Part shown: one piece after another, positions 26,844 through 36,501 of the stretch
Layout: each line of letters begins with the position of its first letter
Numbering within the stretch: position 1 is the first letter of the stretch
Source of the DNA: UBA830 sp002295635
GTDB lineage: Bacteria; Pseudomonadota; Alphaproteobacteria; MPNO01; UBA830
Length of the DNA: 64,000 nt
Assembly: GCA_002295635.1 (NCBI GenBank)
Contig: DBHK01000014.1
Coordinates: forward strand, 51,397 to 115,396
Reading direction: 5' to 3'
Position numbers and translations under genes: made by a program
Notes under the pieces: generated by a model
Seen by the model: the letters and a program-made list of their open reading frames with translations, nothing else
Told to the model about the DNA's origin: nothing
The model's database searches: none

Positions 26844-27100
26844 ATGGAATTTGAAGAAGCAAAAATACTGGCTAAGAAAATTAAAAAATCGCTGTTAGCT
26901 GATAAACGCTAACGCGAGACAGTGGAGGACGATCAGGATAAATTAATAAGATTTGAAGAAAAAAATTGGAGGCCTTGAAACGGCTAACCGTTCAAATAAC
27001 CTCGCTTAAATGGGTGTTGGAAGTAGGTTTCGCATTTATCGCGCTGAGCGTGATGGACCAATTAAATCATATCGATCCTCTCTTCAAAAACTGGAATTAG
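26844..27100 (+). pseudogene. decayed small coiled-coil/membrane protein
   Basis: An ATG at 26844 opens MEFEEAKILAKKIKKSLLAD and stops after 22 codons. The same frame continues after the stop as RETVEDDQDKLIRFEEKNW, and a shifted frame then gives LKRLTVQITSLKWVLEVGF and AFIALSVMDQLN, a hydrophobic helix. Together this resembles short coiled-coil proteins with one C-terminal membrane helix (DUF1640-like). One internal stop and a frameshift near an A7 run break it. Composition is AT-rich. No function claimed. Confidence 0.35.
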
Positions 27101-27798
27101 AAAGTTATGCCTAGAACCGCGCCGAGTTCCTTATAGGTGACATCCTCATAATTAATCCCAGCCAGATCAGTCGGTCCATCTATGCGACGAACAACACCCC
27201 GAAAACCCATATATATATTTTCCGTTAACAAATAGTTGATTCCAAAATAACCTGAGATCATCAACTCATCATCTTCTGTGTTCTCAATATCAGCAAAACC
27301 GATCCCTAAACCTAAATAGGGATAAAAAGCACCAAGTTGATTGAGATCATAGTATGCATTCAAGGAATAGGCTTTAGCGTCGTCACCAAACTCAGCGCCT
27401 GCGGCTTCAAGCTCTTCTTTCGTGACCCTGCCTGCCGCGGTAGTCAAAACGGTTCCATTGAAAGATAGTGCGGCACTTATATCGATGGCCTTCAGCTCGG
27501 CATCGAACTGCTGATAAGAAATGCCTACACGGATATTAGGATGTCCAATACCTTTAAGACCAATTTCCGTTCCAAGAGCCGTGGCGTTCTCATATTCGAA
27601 CACACCGTCTATAGCAAGATTAAAGCCAGACGCTGCAACACTTGTGGTTCCATCTACATCGTCAATAAATACCTGAGAGATGTGACCCTCAAGATAGGGC
27701 TTAACATTAACCCCTTCCGCTAATGACACCGAGGGGAACAAAACACCAAAGAATAAAATTTGATTTAGAAATCTTTTGAACAAAACGCGTAAATTCAT
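27097..27798 (-). CDS. outer-membrane beta-barrel protein
   Basis: 233 residues with a signal peptide (MNLRVLFKRFLNQILFFGV, cut near SLAEG) and alternating amphipathic strands. It ends in LGAVLGITF, a C-terminal Phe as in OMP insertion signals. YYDLNQLGAFYPYLGLGIGF matches OmpW/OprF-like small barrels (8 strands likely). GAAAGGAAG precedes the ATG. A role in adhesion or small-solute passage cannot be assigned. Confidence 0.85.
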   Translation of the reverse strand: MNLRVLFKRFLNQILFFGVLFPSVSLAEGVNVKPYLEGHISQVFIDDVDGTTSVAASGFNLAIDGVFEYENATALGTEIGLKGIGHPNIRVGISYQQFDAELKAIDISAALSFNGTVLTTAAGRVTKEELEAAGAEFGDDAKAYSLNAYYDLNQLGAFYPYLGLGIGFADIENTEDDELMISGYFGINYLLTENIYMGFRGVVRRIDGPTDLAGINYEDVTYKELGAVLGITF

Positions 27799-28166
27799 TG
27801 TTAACTTCCTTTCTAGAGAGAGTAAGACTCAACAACTAAACAGAAGTCTTTGAAGCAATGACTAAGAACGTGTTTCTAGACCTAAGGACCTTATGTTCAA
27901 ATGAAAATAGGTAAGTGTCAATAGTTTGTGGCTCGATGCCAGAGGGTCTATTCAAATGCGTGAAGTCGATTGGCAATCGACGGATCCAGTTGATTTTTAG
28001 CAGCTTGTACGACTACCGGACACGGTTTGTTGAACTATCCCACATCAGGGAATGCAGGTTAGAAATACCTATTTGGCATATTACAAGAGCAGCAGCTTGG
28101 TCCAAATCGCACAAACAATCGCACAATTGGGGTATTATCGTAGGAAGTATTTGATATAAAAGGAAA
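27799..28166. other. intergenic up to the assembly gap
   Basis: No supported feature. A short plus frame here lacks a ribosome site and recognisable content. Confidence 0.4.
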
Positions 28167-28508
28167 NNNNNNNNNNNNNNNNNNNNNNNNNNNNNNNNNN
28201 NNNNNNNNNNNNNNNNNNNNNNNNNNNNNNNNNNNNNNNNNNNNNNNNNNNNNNNNNNNNNNNNNNNNNNNNNNNNNNNNNNNNNNNNNNNNNNNNNNNN
28301 NNNNNNNNNNNNNNNNNNNNNNNNNNNNNNNNNNNNNNNNNNNNNNNNNNNNNNNNNNNNNNNNNNNNNNNNNNNNNNNNNNNNNNNNNNNNNNNNNNNN
28401 NNNNNNNNNNNNNNNNNNNNNNNNNNNNNNNNNNNNNNNNNNNNNNNNNNNNNNNNNNNNNNNNNNNNNNNNNNNNNNNNNNNNNNNNNNNNNNNNNNNN
28501 NNNNNNNN
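28167..28508. other. assembly gap (342 N)
   Basis: Unresolved bases. The gap abuts the CCA end of the tRNA gene, so repeats or another RNA gene may have blocked assembly. The distance may be an estimate. Confidence 0.99.
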
Positions 28509-28584
28509 TGGCGACCCCAACGGGAGTCGAACCCGTGTCTCCACTGTGAAAGAGTGGTGTCCTAGGCCTCTAGACGATGGGGTC
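28509..28584 (-). tRNA. tRNA-Glu (anticodon TTC)
   Basis: On the minus strand a full 76-base cloverleaf can be drawn. The acceptor GACCCCA pairs with TGGGGTC. The anticodon stem CCACT/AGTGG encloses loop CTTTCAC with anticodon TTC. The T-stem is ACGGG/CCCGT with TTCGACT, followed by discriminator G and an encoded CCA. It sits directly at the edge of the N gap. Confidence 0.97.
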
Positions 28585-28708
28585 GCTAAGGAAGCGACTT
28601 AAACACAATTCACCTGAAAATCAACCAGTTATATGTAGCCCCGAGATTAGGAAAGTTCGACCCAAACCCACTGCTAATATTGCGGTATTACCGAACCGCG
28701 TCTTCTTG

Positions 28709-29293
28709 CTAGAGCCGCTTCTTTGCAAGAGCTTCTTTTTTTAACTGTTTTGCCGCCCGCCACCGAATTGCAACGCGGAGCGTCCAGTGATAGCCCACAA
28801 TATAACCTATAATAGCATAGGGGATCGAACCAACTACGATCGCTAGCCCCCAACCTTCGACCATAATAGAAAAATATATCTCCCAGGCCTGCAAGCTGGT
28901 CGGGTCGCCGCCGGTTCTCCCCATAGCGGTTTCCCAAAAGTTACTGAAACTTTCAAAACCGGTGAGATCATGCCATCTCCCCAGAATGGTTTGGCCCGTC
29001 AAGAAAAAAGCATAGTAACAGATCGGAACAGTCACCAAGTTTGTAACCCACGTCCAAGCCATAGCGACAATTACGTTGAAGTCCTTATTGAAAAAATTTC
29101 GCGAGATATACCAATGTACTAGAGTCAGCACCATCTGAATCCCAAATGTGGGCGTAAATGCATAGAGTAGGCCGACAGCGACAGCGCGAGCGGTATTTTC
29201 CGGCTTCCCACCCGACCGGACCAACGGTATTACCAGCCGCAACCTTAACATCCGCATTAAACGCCGCGGCAAACTATGGCGTCGTTCTTCCAT
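28709..29293 (-). CDS. DUF2062 membrane protein
   Basis: I start at the ATG at 29293 (MEERRHSLPRRLMRM); an in-frame TTG lies nine codons upstream. The 194-residue protein has a basic N-terminus, then RAVAVGLLYAFTPTFGIQMV, the signature of DUF2062, and about four membrane helices. The tail is Lys/Arg-rich. Function unknown; the family is common in alphaproteobacteria. Confidence 0.88.
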   Translation of the reverse strand: MEERRHSLPRRLMRMLRLRLVIPLVRSGGKPENTARAVAVGLLYAFTPTFGIQMVLTLVHWYISRNFFNKDFNVIVAMAWTWVTNLVTVPICYYAFFLTGQTILGRWHDLTGFESFSNFWETAMGRTGGDPTSLQAWEIYFSIMVEGWGLAIVVGSIPYAIIGYIVGYHWTLRVAIRWRAAKQLKKEALAKKRL

Positions 29294-29555
29294 TATAACG
29301 TTCCGCCCGACTGTCTCCAACGCTATCCTATATTTTGCACACTGAGCGTTATCTATAATCGTAATATATCATGCTGGGCTCATTCAAAAACCGGGAAACA
29401 AATTTATTCTCGAAACGGCATTGAAACGGAAACCGCTAACCAGTTAGCCGAGAAACCACGATCAAATAGAATCTATACCCCAGTTCTTCTTATCCACCTT
29501 CTTTCCCTCTCTAAGGGTTTGTTGCTGGGAATACGGCAATTGAAGAAAAACGATC

Positions 29556-31349
29556 TCACCGGGCTCGAGCGACATCCTCTATGATCAATTGTGGCTTTCG
29601 ATCACCCTGCCAATTATCAATGTTGAGATAACCTGCAACGTGAAGAATACCCCCGCGGGCATGCAATAGCGCATCACCAACCGGACTACCGGCGGTACGG
29701 AAAGCGATAGACTTTAACCTTGGGCTACCCTCAGGTGTGGCGATAAAACAGCTGACGTGATCCGTCCCGACAACCCGGGCATTGATCGGTGTAACCCCAG
29801 AGAACACGAATCGGGGCCGCGGATTACTTGCACCGAACGGCCCTGCATTTGTCAAAGTTTCAATAAAATCCAGCGACGCGCCCTCCGGGCTCAGCGCTGC
29901 GTCGATACCGATATCGGGCGTAAGAATCTCACCGTCGATCTGGTTTTTTATATGGTCGGTGATGAAATGACGGAAGTCGAGAAGACGCTCTTCAACAACA
30001 GTAAATCCGGCAGCCATCGCATGACCTCCACCATTAACTAGATGACCCGCCTGATGCGCAGCGATTACCGCTGGTCCGAGATCAATGCCGCGGATGGATC
30101 TTCCCGATCCTTTGCCGAGGCCATTTTCAATGGAGACCACGCATGCTGGGCGATTAAACTTCTCCTTTAGCCGACCAGCGATGATTCCGATAACGCCGGG
30201 ATGCCAGCCTTGCGCATAAGCAAAAATTAGAGGTGTTCCCTCCTCTACCTGTTGTTGGGCTTGGTCCATTGCAGCCTCTAGGACATTTACCTCAATCGCG
30301 CGTCTCTCGGTATTGTACTGGTCTAAGCGAGTGGCAATATTTAGTGCCTCATTTCTATCCATAGTGGTAAGCAGCCTGACGCCGAGGCCAGAATCTCCCA
30401 CACGTCCACCAGCATTAACACGCGGCCCCAGCATAAACCCAAGGTGCCAAGCCTCCGGTTTTTCACTAAGCTGTGAAACCTCCGCTAACGCCGCGAGCCC
30501 GGGGTTCTCGCGCCGCGCCATCACCTTCAGCCCATTTTGAACTAGAGCACGATTCACGCCCGTTAGCGGCACCACATCAGCCACTGTAGCAAGTGCTACG
30601 AGGTCCAACATTCTCATTAGATCGGGCTCGCTATGCCCTTCGCCATACCAGTAAGCATCACGCAGGGCGCGGTTGATCGCGATAATTAGCATAAAGGTCA
30701 TACCAGCAGCGCAGAGCTGTCCTATTGGGCTGACTTCATCCAGCCGATTAGGATTAACCACAGCTATAGCCTCGGGCAGATTCGGTTCAGCAACGTGATG
30801 ATCAATAACAATAACGTCTAATCCCGCTTCCGACGCTGCTTTTAACGGCGTGAACGCCGTGGTACCGCAATCGACGGTGATCAGAAGCGAGACACCCCCA
30901 TCCATCAGCTTCTTGAGGGCAGGGGTATTCGGTCCATATCCTTCGGTAATACGATCTGGTACGTAAACATCGAGTTTTCGGCCAAGCTCCGAAAAAAAGC
31001 GGACTAGTAACGATGCCGAACAGGCGCCATCAACATCATAATCGGCAAACACGCCGATTTTCTCTCCAGAATCAATTGCCTTGACGATGCGGGTCACCGC
31101 TGTATCCATATCAAGAAGATGGGAAGGGTCCGGCAAAAGATTTCTCAATTTCGGTTCGAGGAAGGCTTCCGCCTCTTCAATACCAACTCCTCGTGCGGCC
31201 AGCACACGGCCAAGTATATCCGGCACGCCAAGTCTCTGCGCGATTCCCAGAGCAGCGCGCTCATCAGTAAGTCGCGAGCGCCAACGTTTGCCGCTGAGTG
31301 ATCTTTCAACGTTCAGAAAGGCAGGAGCTCTCGGACTTTCACCATCCAT
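29556..31349 (-). CDS. recJ: single-stranded-DNA-specific exonuclease RecJ
   Basis: A 597-residue cytosolic 5'-3' exonuclease acting in recombination and repair. The DHH phosphoesterase motifs are FADYDVDGACSASLL (about residue 100), ITVDCGTTAF and VIDHHVAEP. The DHHA1 region shows GPRVNAGGRVGDSGLGVRLL and a late VNGGGHAMAAGFTV. Length is normal. It starts 12 bases after the glpX stop in a minus-strand housekeeping run. Confidence 0.97.
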   Translation of the reverse strand: MDGESPRAPAFLNVERSLSGKRWRSRLTDERAALGIAQRLGVPDILGRVLAARGVGIEEAEAFLEPKLRNLLPDPSHLLDMDTAVTRIVKAIDSGEKIGVFADYDVDGACSASLLVRFFSELGRKLDVYVPDRITEGYGPNTPALKKLMDGGVSLLITVDCGTTAFTPLKAASEAGLDVIVIDHHVAEPNLPEAIAVVNPNRLDEVSPIGQLCAAGMTFMLIIAINRALRDAYWYGEGHSEPDLMRMLDLVALATVADVVPLTGVNRALVQNGLKVMARRENPGLAALAEVSQLSEKPEAWHLGFMLGPRVNAGGRVGDSGLGVRLLTTMDRNEALNIATRLDQYNTERRAIEVNVLEAAMDQAQQQVEEGTPLIFAYAQGWHPGVIGIIAGRLKEKFNRPACVVSIENGLGKGSGRSIRGIDLGPAVIAAHQAGHLVNGGGHAMAAGFTVVEERLLDFRHFITDHIKNQIDGEILTPDIGIDAALSPEGASLDFIETLTNAGPFGASNPRPRFVFSGVTPINARVVGTDHVSCFIATPEGSPRLKSIAFRTAGSPVGDALLHARGGILHVAGYLNIDNWQGDRKPQLIIEDVARAR

Positions 31350-31361
31350 GTCGGATAGTCT

Positions 31362-32351
31362 TCAATTGTCGGCCACTCCGAAACCGGACTTACGGTCGAA
31401 GTTGTGTTCCGCCTCTACGTAACGAACCGTGCCGGTTTTGGATCGCATTACCAGGGAATGGGTCTTCGCACCTCCGGCAAATCGGCGAACACCGTTAAGC
31501 ATAGTTCCATTAGTCACACCGGTCGCCGCAAACATGACGTCTCCGCTAGCCAGGTCGAGCAGGTCGTATTTACGATCAAAATCCGTAATACCCCAGCGCT
31601 CAGCTCGAGCCCGCTCATCATCATTGCGAAATATTAGCCTCCCCTGCATCTGTCCCCCAATGCAACGGAGGGCGGCTGCCGCCAATACGCCTTCGGGTGC
31701 ACCACCACTACCGAGATAAATATCGACGCCGCTTACCTCTTCCGAGGTTGCCATCACACCGGAAACATCACCATCGGTGATTAGCATAATCCGGGCTCCG
31801 GCATCGCGGACCTTTTTGATCAGATCTTCATGGCGCGGCCTATCAAGGATACATGCTACGACGTCCTCAACATCAACACCCTTTGCCTTCGCTAGGTTAG
31901 CAAGATTAACTGCAGGGTCATTGTCGATATCCACGACACCCTCGGGCAGTCCACCACCTACCGCGATTTTGTCCATATAAACGTCGGGTGAATTCAGAAA
32001 GCCACCGTGCTCTGCCATCGCGATAACGGCTAGCGAGTTGGTTAGCCCCTTAGCAGTGATCGTCGTACCTTCAAGTGGATCTAACGCTATATCGATTTTT
32101 GGGCCGTTCCCCGAGCCAACCTCTTCTCCGATATATAGCATCGGGGCTTCATCGCGCTCTCCCTCACCGATCACCACTGTTCCCGCGATATCGAGACTAT
32201 TAAGTGCGTTACGCATAGCGTCAACAGCCACCTGGTCCGCCATTCTCTCATCACCACGCCCCATTTGCAGGGAGGCGGCAAGTGCAGCTGCCTCTGTCAC
32301 ACGCACCACCTCAAGTGCCAGATTTCGGTCCATCGTGCCAGTATCAGCCAT
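31362..32351 (-). CDS. glpX: class II fructose-1,6-bisphosphatase (GlpX)
   Basis: A 329-residue gluconeogenic/Calvin-type phosphatase, metal dependent and lithium sensitive in characterised members. GTVVIGEGERDEAPMLYIGE and DIALDPLEGTTITAKG are the metal- and substrate-binding motifs; YLGSGGAPEGVLAAAALRC and ATGVTNGTMLNGVRR follow. GGGAGAATGAGAG precedes the ATG. It lies 40 bases after hom. Confidence 0.97.
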   Translation of the reverse strand: MADTGTMDRNLALEVVRVTEAAALAASLQMGRGDERMADQVAVDAMRNALNSLDIAGTVVIGEGERDEAPMLYIGEEVGSGNGPKIDIALDPLEGTTITAKGLTNSLAVIAMAEHGGFLNSPDVYMDKIAVGGGLPEGVVDIDNDPAVNLANLAKAKGVDVEDVVACILDRPRHEDLIKKVRDAGARIMLITDGDVSGVMATSEEVSGVDIYLGSGGAPEGVLAAAALRCIGGQMQGRLIFRNDDERARAERWGITDFDRKYDLLDLASGDVMFAATGVTNGTMLNGVRRFAGGAKTHSLVMRSKTGTVRYVEAEHNFDRKSGFGVADN

Positions 32352-32391
32352 CTCTCATTCTCCCTTTAAAACGCTCCGCCTACCGTCGTTC

Positions 32392-33681
32392 TTACAAGTG
32401 TTCTATTCGAATCATACAAGGGGCTTCTACTACTGTATCAAGCTCAGCGATACGTGCGAGAGCCCGTTGCATTTTGTGCTCTACAGTTTCGTGTAGGGTG
32501 AGCACTACTGGTACCGAGCCCTCTTCCGATCTCCCCCGCTGCAACAACGCTTCCACCGAAACGTCCTCGTCCCTAAACGCTGCGGAGACATCGGCAATTA
32601 CACCTGGGCGATCAAGAACCGTCAAACGGACATAGTAAGGTCCTTTTCGGGTGTCTAGAGATACCGGGTCCAGTTTTTTCAGCTGCGAGGAAGGTATTGA
32701 AAACATAGGCAAAATAATCCCGCGTGCGATGTCCATAATATCAGAAATAACAGCGGTAGCCGTGGGGCCAGCGCCTGCACCCATGCCCTGCAGGACGATG
32801 TTTCCTAGCATATCACCTTCCGCCACGACCGCATTGAAAACGCCCTCGACGTGAGCGAGAGGCGCATTCATCGGCACCATGCAGGGATAAACCCGCTGCT
32901 CTATTCCCAACTCTGTCTGGTTAGCAATCCCGAGCAACTTGATCCGAAAATCCAACTCTGCCGCGAATTCGATGTCATCGGCGCTGATATGGCGAATGCC
33001 TTCAACATGCACCGCATCGAAGTTAACCTCCGTCCCGAACGCGACGCTCGCCAATAGAGCAAGTTTATGAGCTGCATCAACACCGTCTACATCGAACGTG
33101 GGATCGGCCTCGGCATAACCCAATTCCTGAGCTTCTAAAAGCACTTCATCAAAGTCCCGGCCAGTCTCACGCATCATGGTGAGGATATAGTTGCAGGTAC
33201 CGTTCAGAATCCCGTGAATACTTGCAATCCGGTTTCCCGCAAATCCCTCGCGCAATGCCTTGATAATTGGGATTCCCCCGGCAACGGATGCTTCGTACCC
33301 AAGCCCAACAGCCTGTCTCTCCGCTGCCTTCGCGAGGGAAATGCCATGCATTGCGAGCAATGCTTTATTGGCGGTAACCACGTGTCGCCCAGCACCGATG
33401 GCTGTTTCGCAAACCGTCTTAGCTATCCCTTCCGCGCCACCGATAAGCTCCACCACAACGTCCGCATTAGCCTTGCGAGCCATTTCAGCAGCATCGGCGT
33501 ACCATTCGTAACCTGATAAATTAACGCCTCTGTCTATTAAACGATCTTGGGCAGAGACCGCGACAGGAACTATTTCGCGGTTGCACCTGGACGAGATTAA
33601 CTCTTTCCGCGATGCAAGGATGTTTATGACCTCAGAGCCCACCGTTCCTAATCCGGCTACCGCGACACGCAGAGGCTCCAT
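32392..33681 (-). CDS. hom: homoserine dehydrogenase
   Basis: A 429-residue NAD(P)-dependent enzyme reducing aspartate semialdehyde to homoserine (Thr/Met/Ile pathway). The N-terminal Rossmann motif is VAVAGLGTVGSEVI; the substrate segment is YEASVAGGIPIIKALREGF with GILNGTCNYILTMM; LGYAEADPTFDVDGVDAAHK follows. A C-terminal ACT domain (about 350-425, YYVRLTVLDRPGVIADVS) indicates feedback control by an amino acid. Its ATG overlaps the aminotransferase stop by one base, so the two are coupled. Confidence 0.97.
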   Translation of the reverse strand: MEPLRVAVAGLGTVGSEVINILASRKELISSRCNREIVPVAVSAQDRLIDRGVNLSGYEWYADAAEMARKANADVVVELIGGAEGIAKTVCETAIGAGRHVVTANKALLAMHGISLAKAAERQAVGLGYEASVAGGIPIIKALREGFAGNRIASIHGILNGTCNYILTMMRETGRDFDEVLLEAQELGYAEADPTFDVDGVDAAHKLALLASVAFGTEVNFDAVHVEGIRHISADDIEFAAELDFRIKLLGIANQTELGIEQRVYPCMVPMNAPLAHVEGVFNAVVAEGDMLGNIVLQGMGAGAGPTATAVISDIMDIARGIILPMFSIPSSQLKKLDPVSLDTRKGPYYVRLTVLDRPGVIADVSAAFRDEDVSVEALLQRGRSEEGSVPVVLTLHETVEHKMQRALARIAELDTVVEAPCMIRIEHL

Positions 33682-34901
33682 CAGGATGCAGCAGCGCGGA
33701 TTTCCGCGCGTCCTAAAATTTTGTCAGTATCGGTGAAAAATTGTTTTAAGTTCCGCGCCGCCTGACGTATCCGCTGACGGTTCTCAACAAGAGAGAGCCG
33801 CACGAACCCGTCGCCATATTCGCCAAAACCAAGCCCCGGCGATACCGCTATCTGCGCTTCAGCCAATAGCATTTTCGAGAATTCGAGAGATCCTAGTTGA
33901 TCAAACGGTTTCGGGATAGGCGCCCAAGCAAACATAGTCGCGGCTGGCGGTGGCACCGGCCAGCCCGACTGGCTAAAGGATTCAACCATCACGTCTCGGC
34001 GGCGGCGATAAATGCATCGGACTTCTTCTACGCAATCCTGCCGACCGTTAAGAGCCGCTGTTGCCGCTACTTGTATGGGGGTAAATGCGCCGTAATCTAA
34101 GTAAGATTTTATACGTGCCAGCGCTGCGATGATCCTAGCGTTACCGGTTGCAAACCCTATGCGCCATCCCGGCATTGAGTAGGTTTTGCTCAAAGACGTA
34201 AATTCGACGGCGATATCGTTAGCACCAGGGATCTGAAGGATCGAAGGCGGTGGATTGTCGTCAAAGTAAATCTCAGCATAAGCGAGGTCGGAAATGATGA
34301 TGATGTCATGTTTTTTACAAAATGCCACAACTCGATCGTAGAATTCCAAATCAACTACCATTGCTGTGGGATTAGAGGGAAAGTTTAGTACTAACGCAAC
34401 AGGAGGTGGCACGCTGTACTGCACCGCGCGCTCAAGCTCCGCCATGAAATCAATTTCCGGACCAACTGGCACATGGCGTAGCGCCGAACCAGCGATGATG
34501 AAACCATAAGCGTGGATTGGATAGCTCGGATTGGGGACAACGATCACGTCACCCGGCGCAGAAATTGCTTGCGCAAGATTTGCGAATCCCTCTTTAGAAC
34601 CTAGCGTCACGATCGTCTCTGTTTCCGGATCGACATCCACACCAAATCTGCGCTCATAATAGTCTGCATTGGCACGACGCAGGCCCGGAATACCGCGCGA
34701 TGAGGAGTAACGATGGGTACGCGGATCGGCAACGGTTTCAACTAGCTTTTCTACTACGTGTTGCGGTGTCGACGAATCGGGATTTCCCATACCAAAATCA
34801 ATTACATCCTCTCCAGCGGCGCGAGCATTTGCCTTCATGTCATTCACCTCAGCGAACACATATGGGGGCAATCTTTTAATTCGATGGAATGTATGATCCA
34901 T
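33681..34901 (-). CDS. PLP-dependent class I/II aminotransferase (AlaC-like)
   Basis: A 406-residue fold-type I aminotransferase. DVIDFGMGNPDSSTPQHVVE is the N-terminal family segment; NFPSNPTAMVVD carries the conserved Asn; SDLAYAEIYFDD carries the PLP Asp/Tyr; SLSKTYSMPGWRIGFATGN holds the Schiff-base lysine. The sequence and the placement before hom fit the alanine-forming AlaC/aspartate-type group common in alphaproteobacteria. Amino-acid specificity is not decided by sequence alone. Confidence 0.9.
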   Translation of the reverse strand: MDHTFHRIKRLPPYVFAEVNDMKANARAAGEDVIDFGMGNPDSSTPQHVVEKLVETVADPRTHRYSSSRGIPGLRRANADYYERRFGVDVDPETETIVTLGSKEGFANLAQAISAPGDVIVVPNPSYPIHAYGFIIAGSALRHVPVGPEIDFMAELERAVQYSVPPPVALVLNFPSNPTAMVVDLEFYDRVVAFCKKHDIIIISDLAYAEIYFDDNPPPSILQIPGANDIAVEFTSLSKTYSMPGWRIGFATGNARIIAALARIKSYLDYGAFTPIQVAATAALNGRQDCVEEVRCIYRRRRDVMVESFSQSGWPVPPPAATMFAWAPIPKPFDQLGSLEFSKMLLAEAQIAVSPGLGFGEYGDGFVRLSLVENRQRIRQAARNLKQFFTDTDKILGRAEIRAAAS

Positions 34902-34933
34902 CCCGGTTGTTCCGTATTCTCGTTACTTATGGG

Positions 34934-36079
34934 TCAATTGAGGAAATAGATTTCGACTCTCTGATTTCCAGCATCTCCCGCAGGCATTACCTCATGATAA
35001 AGCGGTCGCGCATCCGAAATCGCCGCAATGAATACCGCTCCACGTGATACCCCTTGGCGAACCAATTCGCGGGCGACTGCGTTCGCACGGTTAAGCGAAA
35101 CATTAAAATTGACGAGATGGTGCCGGACAAGGTCCATGTCTCGGGTTCGGCTGCTCGCATGGCCTTCAACCCGTATAACACCACCTCGCTGGCGAAAGGT
35201 CTCCGCTATTTTACGCAAGCCTCGTCTCTCTTTTGCAGACAGGCTGTCGGATCCTGCCCTGAAGCGGATTATGCCAACCGGTCCACCACCTGTACCCGCC
35301 TGCGCCGCCCAAGTTCCAGCTATCGGCGTCAGAGGCGACCGAAGTGTATCACCGGAAATTGCGGGCGGCCTGCCAGTATTAAACGCTGCTGCGATATCCG
35401 CTGGCGGCGAACCAAAAGAGGGGTTCCCGACGCGGGCCACGGACCTCCGACTCGGGCTAGGACGGGTAGCAAGTGACCGCACCTCAGCACCCGGAGGAAC
35501 TGTCGGCAGAGCTTTCGGTGGAGCTGAGGCGAAATTGGGTGGCCTAGACAGCGGCGTTGGTCCAAGGCTTGCTGATGCAGCCGGTGCCGACAATTGTGGT
35601 AAGGTCGATGGTGGAGGTATAATTTGCGGCTTAGATTCTGACTTCATAGTCTGAGCCGCCTTATCTAATCTCGGCGCGGGTGGCAAAGATGGTAAGATAG
35701 TAGATTGTGGGGTCTGGCGTTGGATCACTTCTTTGGAATATTTCGCGTTTGCCCGGTCAGCTGTTAGTCGCTTTGCAAGACTCTTTCGACCTTCCACAGT
35801 CGTCGTAGAAGGACGCTCGGGCACGGAGGAAAGATTGGGAAATTTTTTGCCTTTGCCAAGTGTTTTTTGAGGAGTTCTAATATCAGTTGCCGCGATTGAT
35901 TCAGGCTTACTATCGCCATAAATCATCCCCGAAACACCATCATACCACTCTACGGGATTTGCCCAATCGGGAACTGATGAACAGCCGGAAAGGAGTGAAG
36001 AGGCAAGAAATATCGCTCCCGCAGTCACGAAATGACGATTTCTTTGCGTTTTTTTCATCTGGGCCGGATTATTGCTCAT
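34934..36079 (-). CDS. OmpA-family outer-membrane lipoprotein
   Basis: I choose the ATG at 36079 (MSNNPAQMKKTQRNR) because AAGGAAGTG lies upstream; an open frame extends 18 codons further. The 381-residue product has a lipoprotein signal ending SSLLSGCSS (lipobox Cys about 38), a long Pro/Ser-rich linker (about 70-280) and a C-terminal OmpA-like peptidoglycan-binding domain: IIRFRAGSDSLSAKERRGLR, VIRVEGHASSRT, LNRANAVARELVRQGVSR, NQRVEIYF. It would tether the outer membrane to the wall. It lies 32 bases upstream of the aminotransferase gene. Confidence 0.9.
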   Translation of the reverse strand: MSNNPAQMKKTQRNRHFVTAGAIFLASSLLSGCSSVPDWANPVEWYDGVSGMIYGDSKPESIAATDIRTPQKTLGKGKKFPNLSSVPERPSTTTVEGRKSLAKRLTADRANAKYSKEVIQRQTPQSTILPSLPPAPRLDKAAQTMKSESKPQIIPPPSTLPQLSAPAASASLGPTPLSRPPNFASAPPKALPTVPPGAEVRSLATRPSPSRRSVARVGNPSFGSPPADIAAAFNTGRPPAISGDTLRSPLTPIAGTWAAQAGTGGGPVGIIRFRAGSDSLSAKERRGLRKIAETFRQRGGVIRVEGHASSRTRDMDLVRHHLVNFNVSLNRANAVARELVRQGVSRGAVFIAAISDARPLYHEVMPAGDAGNQRVEIYFLN

Positions 36080-36501
36080 TTTCAGCACTTCCTTGTTTTT
36101 AAAGACCATTCTGCTCGCAGTGTACGTAGCCACAAAGCAAGGGAATTATTATGCGGCTCAGCAAATTAGAGTACATTGGTCGCGATTTGTCAGGACATAT
36201 TAAAACTGACGTAAGCACCACAATTAGTTTAACTCGGTCGCAAATTATACCCTATAACGCAGAACGCAATAAAGGATCGTCGGATGGTATCAAATCTAGA
36301 TAACGACCCCGCGCCGGAAACTGATCAACTCGACGTGACAACTAACAGAATCGTATAAAGAAATGGTCGTATCTTCAACGGTTTTATCGCCCTGCGACGG
36401 AAGAACGAAAGCTATAAAAGGTGCTACTCGTTCATTTTTAATGGTCCTCTAAGACGAGGACTGGTCGAGATGACGAATTACCGCGGCTCAACATAAACTT
36501 T
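36080..36501. other. intergenic, no gene seen
   Basis: A 420-base divergent promoter region between the lipoprotein and MFS genes. I see no clear hairpin or operator. Confidence 0.4.

Noticed and set aside
35028..35654. Long 208-codon plus-strand frame inside the OmpA lipoprotein
   Set aside because: Antisense shadow of a Pro/Ser-rich coding region; low-complexity Arg-rich product.
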